This document shows positions 12,001 through 23,951 of a stretch of 64,000 bases of DNA, piece after piece; position 1 is the stretch's first letter; the number at the start of each line of letters is the position of its first letter. A program made the translations under genes and the position numbers. The DNA lies in contig VZSF01001054.1 of NCBI GenBank assembly GCA_013398295.1, positions 248,001-312,000 of the forward strand. Reading direction: 5' to 3'. This stretch comes from Chionis minor (lineage: Eukaryota > Chordata > Aves > Charadriiformes > Chionididae). Below the pieces are notes generated by a model. The model saw nothing but the letters and a program-made list of their open reading frames with translations, did no database searches and was not told the DNA's origin.

Positions 12001-13154
12001 GGTTATGCACAAAGATGAGTGCATATTTGGATTCCTTTTGGATACCATCATCATGTGACTAAGGGCATAGTCAGACATTCCTCTCTGGGTCTAGCTATAA
12101 AAGCACAGGAAATCACCTCCGCCTGTTCTTTCTTCAGCCAGCGATTATGGTCCCACACTTGAAATACCTCACAGGATTGTGTCTGTGATGCTCATTGCTT
12201 TCTCTACTAAGTCAGCTGAATTAGACAAAAATCACCCCCAGGGTAGTCAGAGGTAAGAGGACTCTATTAAATAAACAGAACTTTTTTTTGGGCACTGAGG
12301 TAATGACAAATATCTAAATGGCAATTACTTCAGTTATTCTAACTATATATGCAAAAGATTAATGATGCCCAGAGAACAGGAAAGTAAGTCATGGGAAAAT
12401 CCAAATTTTGATCATTGTTCTATGCCAAATTCAGGAACGAGATGGATTAAAGTTTCAGTATTCAAAAGCCTGATTCAATTTTGATTTTATTTATATATAT
12501 ATGTCTGTTTTTATCAATCAGTTAGACACATTTTATACGGCTAAAGAGATGAGCTGTCTGTCAGAATCAAGGCTATTAGGTGGTATTGGTCATCTGTCAA
12601 AGCTAATGAAGCAGGTTGGCTTTGGCATCATTCTAAGCAGGTGTCTGTAAGCAGCAAATCCCCCGAACAGTCTTTTTATGTGTAAAAAGCACCTTGATGC
12701 CACAGACGTTCATTTCTTTCCTCCATTATGTAGCCCTTATACATCTTAATTTCCTTTAAAAAGTGAACTTTCATGCCTTTGTGCCATTAAATCCTTGTAA
12801 ACAAAGCAGAACAACATCTTAAATTAGAACTTTCAGGAAATTCCATCTGGTGATTTGACAGTAATAAAAAACGGTCTTAGAAGGTAGTCACGGTTAAAAT
12901 TCCCTGCACCGTATCTCTTGGTTTTACTAAAATCCTGAGTTCTCCAGGTTCATTTTCTGAGTTTCCTTATTGCTACTGTCACATCATTGGGACAATGGTC
13001 CATTCCTGTTTTGTATTTCAACTTGTCAGTTAATCCCCAGAAATGGTGAAATAATAATGGCGGTATAAGGAATTCTGTTTGCACAGAAGTTGTAAGGGGA
13101 CTATGGTGTGTTTCTTGGTAAGGTCAATTTTAGTAAAATGATAAATATCTGCAT
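9069..13154. other. Non-coding stretch, partly strongly AT-rich
   Basis: No gene recognised. About 11281-12000 is distinctly AT-rich with few open frames, and a short (TA)n run lies at 12492-12502. Around 10587-10632 the sequence (GATCCACTGAAGTTAAAGGG and context) resembles a motif of very old dispersed repeats seen in reptiles and birds, noted separately. Nothing here supports an exon. Confidence 0.55.
10587..10632. repeat. Possible trace of an ancient amniote dispersed repeat
   Basis: The phrase around GATCCACTGAAGTTAAAGGG followed by GGCTGATT resembles the 'tgaagtcaatgggactgat' type motif that I recall from old, high-copy dispersed repeats in birds and turtles. The match is short and from memory, so the family cannot be named. 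Confidence 0.2.
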
Positions 13155-13203
13155 TTAAAAACAAAACCAAAAAACCCCCAACCAACCAACCAAAAAACCC
13201 CTA
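13155..13203. repeat. C/A-rich low-complexity tract with (CCAA)n core
   Basis: Nearly every base is A or C, with an AACCAACCAACCAA core near 13178-13195 and runs of five to six A and C around it. No coding or structural role is visible. Its complement resembles the G/T-rich tract starting 385 bp downstream. Confidence 0.8.
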
Positions 13204-13587
13204 TCCCCGCTTCCATCCAGGTTTTCTGTATCTAGCTGAGATCACATCATGCCTGTTCACTGATAGCAAGGCTGTGATTGCCAAGCCTGCATGAGTGAAT
13301 AACAGGCAGGAAGAACATTTCCACCACCATGAGACGAGCTACATGAGGTCTTGGAGCGTAGGCTGCTCGCTGGTATTCTCTGTGCCTCAGTCTGTGCCTT
13401 TCTCCCAGGGCTGGCACCACCCTCTCCTACCTAGACATAGGCAACAGAATGATGATTTGCCAGAACTTTAATACTACCCTGCACCAGCAAGGCAGAAGCA
13501 AGGGAAAGGGTAGTTCAAAGACTGGTTTTGTTTCTGCCCAGGTTAGTTCTGAAACAGTGCAGGGTTTTTGTGATTGCATTTTTTCCT
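13204..13587. other. Non-coding spacer between the two low-complexity tracts
   Basis: Moderately GC-rich unique sequence. I recognise no exon, transposon body or terminal repeat between the C/A tract and the G/T tract. Confidence 0.5.
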
Positions 13588-13653
13588 GGGTTTTTTGGGT
13601 TTTGGTTTTGGGGTGGTGGGGGGTTTTTGGGAGTTTTTTTTGTTTGTTTGTTT
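13588..13653 (+). repeat. G/T-rich low-complexity tract, possible quadruplex former
   Basis: The plus strand carries G runs at 13588-13590, 13597-13599, 13610-13613, 13618-13623 and 13629-13631 separated by T runs, then ends in (TTTG)n. The G runs could form a quadruplex, but at least one loop exceeds the usual seven bases, so stability is doubtful. A 102-codon frame across it (13528-13836), rich in Gly and Phe, is a by-product of the composition and not a gene. Confidence 0.7.
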
Positions 13654-16341
13654 CTAGGAACCGACAAGATATTTTTCCCAGGAAAAGGAGGACTGGTCTT
13701 ACCTCTTATCATTCAATTGCCCCAGGGTGGTTCTGTGGTTGGCTTTATTCTTGATGCAGAGGTGCATATTGCAGGGCTTACCTGCCAGATGCTGGCAAAA
13801 TTCCTTCAGAAACCCTGCAAACACCAACGCTCTTAGAGGCAGAGAGAGCACTGCATCAAGTAATGTCAAGGTAAAGCACATAATCATTGTCTCAGCAGCA
13901 GAGTGAGATAACACTAACCCTGGCTTCTGTCACAATAAATCACAGCACAGCAGAGAGGAACTGCTACAGGCAGGTGGCCCCTACCCCCCCATATAAGTGA
14001 CTACAAATATTCAAACCTGGCCGTTTCTACAGTTGTAGCCACCAGACCTAACTGTCCTCCTTGCCTTCGGTTCATCTAGGCTAGCTCAAGGCACACACTA
14101 TGTTAGACACCTTATGCAGTCCCCACTGATGACTTTGTTTTACTTTGTGCGTGAGGGAGAAAGCAAACATAAGGGTCAAAGCCCAAAGCATCCCTGTCCC
14201 ATGGCTGAATGGCAACGTTGGGGGGTTGGCCAGAGTCCAAGATAACAGAGGGGGTGATTAAGTTAATCAGCTTCTCCTAACTTATCCTTTTTAGGGCCAA
14301 CTCTTTTAGGGCAAACAATGATATCCAGGATCCTATAAAGCACAGCAGTGATGCTGTCTCATGCTCTAGGTGTGTTTTTGACACCACATTTCCTGCAAAG
14401 TTCCCATGGCACACTGATCTTTCTTGCTATGGAATTAGGAAAACAGTTCATTAGAAATCCAGAGCTGCCAAATAAGATGATTTCATCAGGGCATTCTGCC
14501 TGCTGAAGTGGCTAATGTATTTGGCAATCCAGCACCTGCTGGCAAAACACATTGCTTGGCAGGGCAACACATTGCTCCCCCTGTATTCTTCCCAAATGGA
14601 ATGTCTTCCATATTCATCAGAAAGTCTGAGAATTTTTTTTTCCTCCATACTTACTGTTACTGCTCCTTGCCATCAGCCATCTACCTTCAAGAGATGCGTT
14701 TCCATTTCCTGATGAATCCTGACCTCATGAGGAGCTGTGTGTCATCATCACTGTCTGAAATCCCCTATCTGAAGTCATCTGGCTAAGATTACACAATGAT
14801 TTGAAAGCAATGGCTCTGCCAACTGAAAGGATAGGAGATGCTGCTGGCAAAACCCCCCTCTGCTTTGCAGAGGTGGTGATGCTGTTGATGATGCTGCTTA
14901 TGGAAATGCCCCCATCCTGTTGGATATTTCCCCTTTCTCAGGGGAGGTTTCTTAAAACGAGCATAGTACAACTTACCCTACTATTTTGTAGTCAGACTCT
15001 AACATTTGTAAACTTCCTTGAATGCTGTATTTTCTGCAGGCCTTGACTTACTAATCTTTCTAGCAGCTCCAGCCTGCAGTTTGTTTTCTGCAGATCCTTG
15101 ATGACAAAGGACTCATTCTGGTTCTGAGCACTTCTTGAGTGCTTTGAAACCTCACCCAACTAAATATGTACAATAGAAGTAGCTTCTGATGTTTGTCAGT
15201 AATGTAGCCCTTTCCCCCACACTCTTTAAATCTCATGGTAACAGCACGTCTTCTGCTATCCATTGTGCTTTATTTTTATAGTTTTCTACTTGCTGTGTTC
15301 AGCAACTGATTTACACGAGAGGCTAGTCCCCCCTTTTTGTTTCATATTTAGGTCATAACTTTCCAGCTCAAGCCACATTCCCTCTGAAATACTCCCACAG
15401 TTCTTTATGGATGGGAGGATGTTTGATTCCAAGTTGATACCTTTATTGCCATTGCTGTGAGAATACTTACTCCATCCCAGTAGAAATGGATGCACTGTGA
15501 GGATGTGAATAGAAAGGAGATTTAAGAGGTATCCCTGACTTCTACTTGGCATAAATAGACAAGCCTCTGCTAATGACACTGGGTGTTAAATGGGTCACAT
15601 TGGGTGCTAGTGTAAAAACATGCTTATGTGATGATTACATAGTTTTGTTTAAGGCAATACATTTGATGTTTATGAGAAAAAAGCTGGAAATTGTCCATTT
15701 AGAGAGTCTACTGTAAGGCATAAGCCATCAGCTTGGTCACAGTCTGCTTCTAATTTTTATGGTCTCTCCAATTAGCATATACAGAACAGATGAAATAAAC
15801 CACACAGGAAATAATGCCTCCAAACACCCCCCTCCCCCAAAATATCAAAAAAATGCAAATAGTGTCTCCTGCATCTGAAGTATTTATTTATAACAGGGAC
15901 CAAAAGTGCTTTCCTTTGAAACTACCGTATCTTTACAATACACTGCTGAAAAATCTACTTTTTCTGTCCCAAAGCTGAAATTAAGAAATAGTTTTGTATA
16001 TTCAGTAGGACGGAGATGGTTGTTATGATATGTCTGAGGTTTACACCACACTAAGAAACAGTCCTGGGATGTTACGTGCATGAATGCTTTTTTTACATAT
16101 AATGCATTCTGTTATTAAGCTGTGTATTTAAGCGGAAAATAGACCAGGTTGGACAAAAGTGGAAAGAGGAAACTGTATGTACTGGAAAAACACTCTGCAT
16201 TGACAGGAGCAGTTTGAGCATGGTTGTCAGAAAGCAAGGGAAACACAACTTTTCATTCAGCTTTTACTTCCCTTGTGTCAAACAGAACCCACTGAATCAA
16301 AAAAGATCAAGGATAAGATTCTCAAAGTTTGCCTCTGGGCA

Positions 16342-16390
16342 CTGCAGACTGCATTCCCATTCATTTCAGAAGGAATTGGGCGTCTCTTTC
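16342..16390. repeat. Possible trace of an ancient amniote dispersed repeat
   Basis: The segment with ATTCCCATTCATTTCAGAAG followed by GAATTGGGCGTCT resembles a widely dispersed amniote motif built around 'attcccattgatttcaatggg-aattgggc'. Recognition is from memory and the copy is diverged, so the family is not named. Confidence 0.3.
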
Positions 16391-19025
16391 CTTCAGTTCA
16401 AATGGTCATTGAAGAAAATTCAATGTGACTTCTCATTACTTGCCATGTTAGAAAATATTATCAGTTACATGGTTTGAATTCAACGTATAATGTATTTACA
16501 AATATACTTTTACCTTGGCTCCAATGCTGGAGTAATTTCATAGGCAGAATTCTTTGTTTGAAAATAAATTATCACTTTTTTCTTCCACAGCAGTAAATAG
16601 CATGTGCCAATACTTAATTCAAAATAGGTAATTAGGAATCTTGCTAATGATGCTTAACATATTTAGTGTGCTGACACTTCAACAGATTTCTCCCTGGGTG
16701 ATATTATGCAGTGTCTTGGCTGTTTTCCCATTTGGGATGGTCTAGAGAGGTGCAGCAGACCCCTGGTACCACCTGGTGCATTAGTCAGCCACAGCTACCA
16801 CCATGGCCTCTGCCTGGTGAGGTGACTCAACACATCACTTCACCGTCAGGGTGCAATGTGAGAGGCTACAACACGAGAGATCTGCATGTGCCACAATTAC
16901 GGTTGCATTTTTCATGCCTTTCTGGAAGAATCTGAACCTGTTATTACCACCGTATGTCCAGAATATCAGTGCTTGAAAATGTGAAGTTAACATTCAGGAG
17001 CAATTGGGTGCCATTCTTTTGGGATGTAGAACTCCCCACCAGTGAAAGAGGTCCAATGATAATTCATCTGGTCTGTTGCATTAAATGTTTTCAGGGTAGG
17101 TAGAGGAAACTTCATGACAACTTCATCTCTGTACTTGGTTGTAGAGTTACGATGACTAACTTTCTAAATCAGAGAATGAAATCAGAACAGCAAACCTGGT
17201 CCAAAGCCAGTGAGAGTCTTTTCTTCAACTTCAGCAGACTGTGGGGGTAGGCCAGAGTTACAGTGTTTGCTTACTCTTTAAATTCTGCTTAAATGTACTA
17301 GCCGATTTTTAGGATAATGTAAGTTTTATGTCACCTGCTGGGTAAGAAGTCCAACAGCTTTAGTGAAGTTAAATAAATTTGCATCAGCTAAAAGTGTCGT
17401 TCTGAGTTTTCATCTAAATTGCAATCAACTGAACAACTAATGCTGCTAATAAATAAAACTTCAAACCAAGAGAGTTGCATAGTGCAAGTTTTGCAATGTT
17501 ATAAAAACAAGTGCTGATCCCTAAAAGTATTGTATATTCTACAAAAGGAAGGGTTGTTCACCTTAATTATTTATGACTGCGTGATTTATGGATTTTTAGG
17601 TTGTGGTTCACTTTTGATTTTCTTCCATGTTTGCTGTTTTCCCCGATCTCAATTTAACAATCACTTTAATATTGATCTGTATATGACAAGCAATGCAAAT
17701 TTTTAATGTTCTACCTCATGTGGCATACTTCAATTATTGGGATTTACCATCATGAATAATTTATAGCTATGTTCTTTAATTTGTCATTGATCGTTGCCAT
17801 CTTTTTTAAAAATGAATGTAGTTCTCAGTTTTGCTGGATCGATGGGTAGATGGCAAGGCATGGGTAGATGTCTTCTGTTCAACTGCATGTGGGACAGGAA
17901 AAACAGTGGCAGTTGAAACTTTCCCAGATTATATCACAGTATGGTCTAGCACTGGTTTTTGACTACGTCTTAAATGGACTGGTTTAGACTTTATAGTCAT
18001 CAAAGCATTGATGTATCTGTTGATACCATAAACACAGACAACTATTCCATTAGCAGCAATTTTACACTGAGCCCATAAATCCATATCCCAGCGTCTCAGT
18101 ATTTTCATTTTTTAGGCTACATGCAAACTAGTGTTTTAGGAGCACAAAGCATTAAAATTAACTATGTAGTACCCTAACTGGTCCTAGAGAGAATGCCCTT
18201 CTATTAGGTATGGAAAGGCAGATCTCAGATTTTTAAGCGCTACAAGTTCAGAGAGGTTTGGTGGAAAAATGATGACAGGATGGTGGAAGTAAGATGTACA
18301 AGATCACTTAGCCTGAGAGGAGAATTACTTCTTTAGAGAAGGCAGGGTTATAAGGGTGAGACTGCCAGGCTTTAAGAACTAACAAAGTCAAGAAAAACTG
18401 TCTTGAACTGAGAACAAATCAGAAATAGTGTGTCTTTTCACATTGCAATAACACTAATGATTCCTCCTAGTTGTGTCCTGAATCAAGGACACTACTGAAA
18501 AAAGTTTCCAACCATAGGAAAAAAAACCCCATGTGGTAGAAAGTTTAATCTTGCACTGCAGCAACATGAAAGTTGATTTTCTAATGATAATTGTTTTTAG
18601 ATGGTATGGCTTGTTAATAGGAACTTATTTCAAAATAAGGGGATGACAGATGATTACTTCAATAGAAGGAAGTATATGGTTCAAATTATGGAAGAAATTC
18701 ATTACACATTGTATTCTGACTTCTCTTCAAACGAAAAAAAAAATAAATTATCCGAACAGGGTCACTGCAAGCATGCTTTCCAGCTGTCAGCTGGGGAAAA
18801 ATTAGCATCAGTATTTCCAGGGGATAAAATCTTAATAACAATTGGTACTTACTTAGTACCTAGGACATATCTGAAGTAATTAAACACTCTTTCAAGTACT
18901 AGTAGTTCAACCTTCATAATACATTGTGCAGTGCAGAACAGTCATTGCCTGGTTTTATGGAGCAGTAAACTGCAATGCTATAGATGGGGTTTCCAAGAGT
19001 GTCTAGTATTGCCCTATTCTCCTTA

Positions 19026-19070
19026 TGCTGAAGTCAATGAGAGTTTTCACGTTGATATTTATGGGTAAAA
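19026..19070. repeat. Possible trace of an ancient amniote dispersed repeat
   Basis: TATGCTGAAGTCAATGAGAG followed by a 'ttttcacgttgat' phrase resembles the 'tgaagtcaatgggagttttgccattgactt' motif of old dispersed repeats in birds and reptiles. The match is short and diverged. Confidence 0.3.
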
Positions 19071-22000
19071 TCATGATAACACTAACTCATTGACCTCAGC
19101 AGCAGGATAGAGAAATCAAGAATGGTGGCCTTTGAAAATGCTTCTCCTAAGTGACTTCAGGCAACTTGGCATAGAAAGAAGTTAGCAGAAACCAGCAGGT
19201 CACTTGGGTCACCTCGACCAACCACTGCACCACACTGTCTTTGTAGGAAAGTTTTAAGATGCTTCATTGACCTGCTGAGAACTGAATGTGTGGTGCTTAT
19301 GAGAGGTCTGTGAATGCAATCTCTGTTTTCCTCTCTACAGAGCAGGACAAGAGAAAGGGTGGAGGTAGACATTTTGTATCTCACAATAATGAATATTTTT
19401 GTAACACCATATGACGAGGAGTACATTTTCTCTGCACTGCCACATGTAGAACAAAAATATCAAAATTTTCAAGTACATTTGGGATCACAGAATCCAAGTT
19501 AAATATTACAACTCATTATATGGTCACAAGCCATTAGTTTCGGCTCCAAATTGGCAAGAAAGTAGCAGTCCAGAATTCATATTCATGTGGGAAAAAGTGT
19601 ACTCAGAAAAATCTAAAAATTAATCAGAAAAAATGTGTTTCATAGCAATTCCCTTTTTCCATTTTAACACCCTATTGCTTATGATGATGGCTCATTAGCT
19701 TCTGTCAAATATTTCATCATTTAATTCTCAGCCTTATTTGAGAATGGCTACATTACATTTCTATTCTGGCTCTAAGGAGGTTTATATTTGTTAGTCTTGA
19801 TTTCAAATTTATTTAATGCTAATCCACTTCACCAACTCATAGTACTTCAAATACATGTTTATTCATTTGTCATTCTATAATAGTAAATCTGTGCTTCAGA
19901 TGATGTAGGAAATTTTGCAAAATAGTTCTTTTCTTCAAAGTGGTAATCATTCTAAGTCACTTCTCAAAAGTAGTTTCATGTTACATATGGAAATCCACTG
20001 AAAGATGTGGTCTGAACAATTAATGGCTTCCTACACAAGTGCAGTCCATTTTTCCCCTCTGTTCCAACAGCCTGTTAAAATAATTCTATTGGCAGCTAGC
20101 AAAAATTCTGAATGCTCATTAAAAGAAAATGACGAATATTTTTTTCCCCAGACAGTATATGATGATAAGTGTCTGGGAATTACCAGTGCCAAAAGACTTT
20201 ACTGCAGCTGTGTACTACCTACTTTAACAAGTGGGAAACATTTATCTTAGTTTGACTTTTGTTTTGTATTGGAGAAACTCTGTTAATGGATGTCAGACAG
20301 TATATAATTTTTCTGCTTTTACTAAAGGTTTAACAACCATCTGTTGTCCTTAGTAAACGGAATTCCATGAAACACATGTAAACAGTCAGTATGTGTAACT
20401 TTTCTTTGTAGGAACGTGTGCTGCCCCGTTTGCACACTGATAATTTTAAAATAGAATGGCATATGTCACAGTCCTGGTGAATGTTCCCCTGGGGAGTCCT
20501 GGATCTCTGAAAGCTTACCCAGCTGCCATGTTTGGATCCTAATGGAATGAACTCCTGTCGGTGTGAGTAGGCTGGCAGACCCCAAACAGTTTTCTGTGAC
20601 ATTTGAAAAATGCTGATTCATTTATTCATACATATGTGACAGGAAGAACTTGCATTAGACCTTTAAAACGGCACAGAATTATGCACCACTGCGGCTTCAA
20701 ATAGGAAGGATATCAGGCACGGAGCCTTATCTTCGCACCACCCTCGCCAACCTGTAATCCCAAGGGTGAGGTTTCATCTTTCCTGTCTTTGACTAGATGC
20801 CTAACTTTGAAATGGCGTGGTTGGTACATCTCAGCCCAAGACAGATGTCTAAAATAGCTGAGAAGAATCACACTCTGGAGGTGCTAGACTGTCGGCTTTA
20901 AAGGGAGTCCAGATGATGAACTGCAACAAGATGTTTAATTCTGGATGGCTAAAGTTAGCTGAGATATATTCTGTATAAATTACATGCAAACTCTCGTTAC
21001 TAGCATGGCTTACAAGGACTAGTTTAGATTGTGTGTACTTGTCAGAAAACAATGAGTCAAAGTTGTTTTGACTACATTATTTCATTCTAATGCAGCAGAA
21101 TGTGGTAAGACTAAGACTGTACAAGCACAGGGTCCTTACACATAATTTGTATAATGATGATGATTATGGTACTGCTAACATCTGGGAGAAGGAAAGCAAT
21201 TGGCAGAGGATGGGAAGAACTGCAAGCAAATAAACTAAAACAATGATCTAATATCACCCGAAAAACAGAGCCAATTTGACTCAAGGATTGCAATTGCAAA
21301 TATACATTAATAGGATTCCTCAGTGGATGTGGCAGAACATAATTTAATCTGAAGTGCACTTGAGAAATTAGAAATGCTTCTCTTTTGTTGCTTTTTGACA
21401 TGACAGAGGTCTGGATAAGCGTTAGGTTTTAATGTAAATTAACAAGATTAGTATGTCTGCAATTTGTCTACAAATAGTCTTCATCTGTTTAATTTCCTTC
21501 AGTACTGTCACCCTCCATCTACCCTCTTTGAGACGCTCCAAGGGAAAAAGAATTGTCAGAGCACAAGAATTATTCAAATTTCCTTTTAAAATACCATCTT
21601 GGTTTCTTAGACTGTCTTGTAATCAGACTAACAATCTTGAAGAGTAAATACAGAATTAATCAAGCTTGTGCTTTCATATTCAAAAAATTCCAGGAACTCA
21701 TAGCATACACTGCAAAGAGGTTAAAACCACAGTAGTATAAAACTATGTTAAAATGACCTATGCCTTGGTTTCTGGAGAAAGGTTGGATAAATGAGCAGGG
21801 TACACAAGCAGTCATTTTGTCAAGTACTTCTCTCAAAGCAGCTAATTAGAACCACTTCTGTTCAAAAATAGCAGGAGTTACATAGGAAAGGCTTAAAAAA
21901 TGGAACTTTCTCTTCCATTCAAAAATACTTGGGTTATCTTTGATGTAATTTTGCAAAGTTCTTTTGTTATAGTTGTTCTACAAATGAAACCAAAATTTGT

Positions 22001-23910
22001 TCTAAAAATCCAATCACTCCTTCCCCCCAGCTTCCCCAAGCATGCTTTCACTTTCAGCATTTCAAGATCCAGTTTGTAGATTAAAAAAATAAAGAGGTCC
22101 ACTGGAAATCTCCAACTTTTGCAGGGCCTAATCTCAGCTTCTGCTTTCTTGGGGCTCAAATAACTTTTCTTCCTCCCCACAGACAAAACCATCATATACT
22201 GAATATAAAATATTTTTCACCGTATCATTAATCCCAAGGCACTAATATGGACTCACAGCTATGCAATTTGTGTGAATGTGTGTGCACGTGTAAAGGGAAA
22301 GGAGGGGATACATAGCAGATGGTTATTACAAATGTTGCTTTACAGTATACATTTCATTTGCAGATTCTGCTCTTGCACATGAACCCTTTCGGCTATCAGA
22401 CTGTATAGCACAAGGGCTTACACAATATCAAGTAATTTTTGGCAGTTGCTGCTCAGTCTTTCATCGCTGCCAGATCTTTGGCAGTATAAGCTGAATCCCT
22501 GTCTAGTATACAACTAGCACAAGGTCCTCATTATACTGGAATTTAATACTTGGGGCCAGAAGGCTCTACATACAATGTAAACCCAGACTCTCTCCCTTGT
22601 CTTTTGAGTGAACAACTGTTTAATATGTGGTGCCTTACAAAGCTGCCATAATTAAAAGGATAATTATTTATATACACATTCAGAGCCAATGTAAATAAAT
22701 AAAAATAAAGAAACTAATGGAATAAATTTCAGAAGCTAAATATACTTGAATATATGCATCTATGCCACCAGGGAACAGTGACAATTGGCACAGAAGTCTA
22801 CATAGGGCAATCATGACATACTGAATATCAAAGACTGCATGGAGTCTGCAATGCATCCTAGTACTAGAAACAGTGTGTATACACAAATATACAGTTGTGC
22901 ACGCTGTAACAACAAAAATCCTTTTCTGCTCAGTCTTCAAGGCATTCTTTTAAACAGTAGCAGTAGCTTAGAACCACCAGAGAAGTTTATGCAATGACGT
23001 TTTAAGTTTCGCAGTCCATCTGTTGTCCAAGTGGGACAGGAAGAATATCTTACTGAGGTTCTTTGTGATATGTCCATGTGAGTATAACTCTTCCCAAAGA
23101 CACCAGTTCAGTTCCATGCTTATACTGCCAACATACACACACTTAAACAATTTGTTACAAATACGGCTTTGACAAAGCACTCACCTTCCAAGAATAGCCT
23201 TGTTCATTTAGAGACAGAATTTTATAGCTCCCAGTATCACAATGTTTCCTGCCATATCTGCACTGTGGAGGATCTATGCCAACGTCTATATTTTTAAAGT
23301 AAAAATTTTCCTAAATAGAATGTCCTTCTCCATGAGAAGCAAATAAATGGAACCTTCTTCCCATGCACACCGTATTTAATATATTAAAACATACTTGTGA
23401 CATTTCCCTGTTTGCAATTGCCTATCCATGTCTCTCTTTTCACACTGCTTCTTTCATTCTGTATTGAACAACCACGTAGATATCCTGCACAAAGGAAATA
23501 CTGCAAGCGATAGTGATATTCTTGCATGGAGCTCTTTACACGTATCAAGAAGAAGGTGTTGGACTTCCTTTGGCTGACATACTTGCCAAGCACTTTCCAT
23601 CATTACCTCGGCCTGATACAATTTCGGTTTGAGTTTTGACTCAGATCCTGGAGTTAGGAGGGAGGAATAGAGTGCAACGTAAGGATATATGAGGGATAGG
23701 AACACAAAAGTACACTAAGGTTATGCCATTTTCTTCTGGAACCTGTACGTGTTGGAAATTCTTTCGCTAAGGTGTCTCTGAAAGCTGATTATTCCCTGCC
23801 TTTGCACAGGGAAAGTGCTTCACAATCTGTGGGCCATTTCAGCCCATATTCTACATTGTCCCAACAGACATCACCTAACAGCTGTCTCCTAACTTCTGCC
23901 CTACCCTCAC

Positions 23911-23951
23911 AAAACCAAAACCAAAACCAAAACCAAAACCAAAACCAAACC
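23911..23951 (+). repeat. (AAAACC)n hexamer microsatellite
   Basis: Six uninterrupted AAAACC units followed by a shortened AAACC unit. Read on the minus strand it is (GGTTTT)n, a G/T hexamer that can in principle form two-tetrad quadruplexes. It creates overlapping chance frames with alternating Gly-Phe or Gln-Asn translations, which are not genes. Confidence 0.95.

Larger units (their letters stand above)
13654..23910. other. Long non-coding stretch, no gene recognised
   Basis: About 10 kb without a supportable exon or RNA gene. Open frames here are all about 100 codons or shorter, often paired with frames on the opposite strand, and none shows a domain. GATGCTGTTGATGATGCTGC-like trinucleotide repetition occurs near 14876-14897. 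Two short segments resemble old dispersed repeats and are listed separately (16342-16390 and 19026-19070). ORF-poor AT-rich DNA dominates 17.3-20 kb. Confidence 0.55.

Noticed and set aside
13515..13836. Gly/Phe-rich or Pro/Asn-rich frames on both strands
   Set aside because: They are translations of the G/T-rich low-complexity tract.
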